From: Adineta steineri
Lineage: Eukaryota > Rotifera > Eurotatoria > Adinetida > Adinetidae
Direction: 5' to 3'
DNA length: 64,000 bases
NCBI GenBank assembly: GCA_905250115.1
Contig: CAJNOI010000025.1
Location: 599,027 to 663,026 of the forward strand
The notes under the pieces: model-generated
Told to the model about the DNA's origin: nothing
Seen by the model: the letters and a program-made list of their open reading frames with translations, nothing else
Databases searched by the model: none
Position numbers and translations under genes: made by a program
Shown here: in pieces, positions 62,331-64,000 of the stretch
Layout of the letters: the number at the start of each line of letters is the position of its first letter
Numbering within the stretch: the stretch's first letter is position 1

Positions 62331-62426
62331 GTGTTTGCAGAAGATGCTTGCATGTTTTGTTCACTTCCTGCAACCAAAAACACGAGAAATCCTTGCAGGA
62401 TCTTTGTCAAATTCTCAACGATATAG

Positions 62427-62513
62427 GATGTGGGGTGGATGTGGGTGTATGATAAGTGAAAACAATATCCACACCCAACCCATACTCACATTTACCCACA
62501 TCCGCACCCTCAA
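62427..62513. repeat. telomere-like fold-back segment
   Basis: GGATGTGGGGTGGATGTGGG then TGTATGATAAG, followed by ATCCACACCCAACCCATACT and CACATTTACCCACATCCGC. The same arrangement as the loci at 59.1 and 61.4 kb. Confidence 0.55.
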
Positions 62514-63699
62514 GTCCGCTAGGAGACTGGAGAACGACACATGTGCATTTCCTCTTAGCAGTTTGATTTTTTAGCTTTCAAAAATAACAAACTTTCCCTT
62601 TCTGCTTCCCCTTATGGATTTCTCACTCGTCTCTATTTCCTGAATGTCTGCTATTCTGTTTGCTTGAAATTTTCTTAGCTCTCCCCGTTGTGAATTTCTT
62701 TTCCGCTCGTCTATTTCCTGATTTTTTTTCCCTTTTTGTCGGATGAGCTTTCACTCTCTCGTGTTTGTATAGACGCTCCAGTTACTTCTCTGTATACACA
62801 AAACTACTAAGTTAGATTGTAGCAGTAAAAGAAGAGCACAACTGTTCTCGCTTCATCGGAGAAAGATCAAGAGTCGTTTCCAATCTTTCACATCTGCTAT
62901 GTAAAAAGCAGCTCCACACATTAGAAAAACAGTATTCCATGTCAGATATTCAACTACCATTAGGTAACTATAACAGGAGACGGTATCTGTGGCTAGAATC
63001 TGAGAGACAGAGTGAAGAGTTGGGTGACCGTTTCTGATAAAATTCAGTTCCTTAGTAGTCGGAATCTTTAGAATCGAGATATGAATGCAAAGAAACCTGT
63101 TTCTCATCGTAATGCTCAGTGCTTGACTTCACTGAAACGTATTGTAGACACAGCTGGCTTTGGATGAGTGAACAGCTGTAGTGAAGTACTTAACAGTCAT
63201 AACACAGAAGCCACAATTCACCCTACTCAATGACAAATTTTAGATTCGTGCTAACTCTACTGTTTTAAAACATTCATCCTTTTAAACCTGGAACTAAAAG
63301 TTTAGACCTTCAAACATGCCTAAACTAACCACAGAACCGTTCGAAATGATTCATCACTTTATTGCTCATATTTTCAGCATATCGAGGACATTTGTATGCT
63401 AGCCTAACCCCAAGAGGGTTTAGGCCCATGGCCTCTTTTTTGTGAGATATGGTGAGTGGGTGTGTATGAGGCGCGCTTGAAGAAGAGACCAACGCAGCAG
63501 TGGACAATAATCTGATCGGTGAGAAAAATGACTATTTTAAGCGGAATTTTGCCTTCCAGGTCAAAAATGTTAGACTATGTGTCATAAAGTATATCAACGA
63601 ATCACAAATTTACGAAAAGCTATCTATATATATAGATATATATACAGTCAAACAGAAAAAGAATAATCAAAGGAAAAAATACATAAATGTTTTTTCCAA

Positions 63700-64000
63700 G
63701 CGAAAAAATGAGAAACAATGGGAATAATGATACTCTTCATAGGAAAAATGACTTTCGAACATTTGAAAAATGAATTTTAATATAGAAAAAATGATTGTAC
63801 ATCAGATTTAAATATACTCATATCTTTTTTCCTAGCGGAAAAGTAAAAATCAATGAGAATAATGATCATTTTCATAGGAAAAATGGTTTAGAAAAATGGA
63901 TTTATGCTAATAGAGATGAGAAAAATGAACAAATAGTTTGACTTTAATACGTATTTGTCAGCGGAAAAATGAAAATCAATGAGAATAATGATCATTTTCA
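63700..64000. repeat. tandem repeat, ~126-135 bp, continuing past the right edge
   Basis: Three unit starts at 63700, 63835 and 63961 share GCGGAAAAATGAAAATCAAT followed by GAGAATAATGATCATTTTCA. The first copy is more diverged. The array runs off the window. Confidence 0.75.

Larger units (their letters stand above)
61120..64000. other. repeat-rich region without supported genes
   Basis: The last 2.9 kb hold only degenerate repeats: G-rich fold-back segments at 61428-61510 and 62427-62513, tandem repeats at 61975-62330 and 63700-64000, and a GTGAGTGGGTGTG tract near 63451. The open frames (for example 62853-63107 minus) are probably chance. Confidence 0.5.

Noticed and set aside
61977-62410. 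Several overlapping minus-strand frames rich in Phe/Leu/Ser
   Set aside because: They overlap one another in different frames and reflect the A/T-rich tandem repeat.
62853-63107. 84-residue frame near the right end
   Set aside because: No homology signal, no good start context and repeats on both sides.
1-64000. CRISPR array, bacterial operons, rRNA genes
   Set aside because: No regularly spaced identical repeats, no Shine-Dalgarno-led operons and no rRNA-like stretches; the genes have spliceosomal introns.
63700-64000. Right edge as an actual telomere
   Set aside because: The terminal repeat is a 126-135-bp unit, not a short G-rich telomere unit.

Overview
The window looks like nuclear DNA of a small invertebrate, most likely a bdelloid rotifer. 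It is AT-rich, most introns are about 45-70 bp (GT..AG), and animal genes are closely packed on both strands. The right-hand part carries two arginine-type ADP-ribosyltransferase (ART) genes, one fused to kinesin-light-chain-like TPRs, an architecture I associate with bdelloids. It also has short G-rich runs containing TGTGGG, which I recall as the bdelloid telomere unit. The species cannot be fixed from sequence alone. A run of exactly 100 N at 36651-36750 is a scaffold gap.

Left to right: the 5' part of an LDL-receptor class A protein (minus, runs off the left edge); a head-to-tail pair of DDX6/Me31B-type DEAD-box helicases (minus, 3.7-7.5 kb), one of which has an extra intron flanked by a 7-bp duplication; a small probably secreted protein; the ciliary gene DRC10/IQCD (plus, 9.4-13.8 kb) with a STEAP-like membrane protein nested on the other strand inside its 2.3-kb intron; and UNC80 (minus, 13.9-29.0 kb), the NALCN-channel scaffold, several of whose introns hold inverted-repeat insertions. 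Then come a tetraspanin, a zinc-finger/PARP fusion, the gap with a degenerate tRNA-Leu-like sequence, SGT1 (minus) diverging from imidazolonepropionase AMDHD1 (plus), two small unrecognised genes, a compact metzincin peptidase, an Asn/Gly/Pro-rich protein, and TONSL (plus, 49.7-54.3 kb), which has a MITE in one intron.

From about 54.8 kb to the end the character changes. It holds an orphan exon-like segment, an ART-TPR gene split by one in-frame TAG, an ART gene whose C-terminus resembles a CheY-type receiver domain, GGGTGTG/CACACCC fold-back segments and degenerate tandem repeats. This may be the edge of subtelomeric or repeat-rich territory, which is inference.

The core genes (RNA decay, cilia, ion-channel scaffold, chaperone, histidine breakdown, replication repair) have no common pathway. 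The most notable features are the intron-gain candidate in the helicase pair, the insertions inside UNC80 and TONSL introns, and the two ART genes, each joined to a receiver-like WVD domain at opposite ends.
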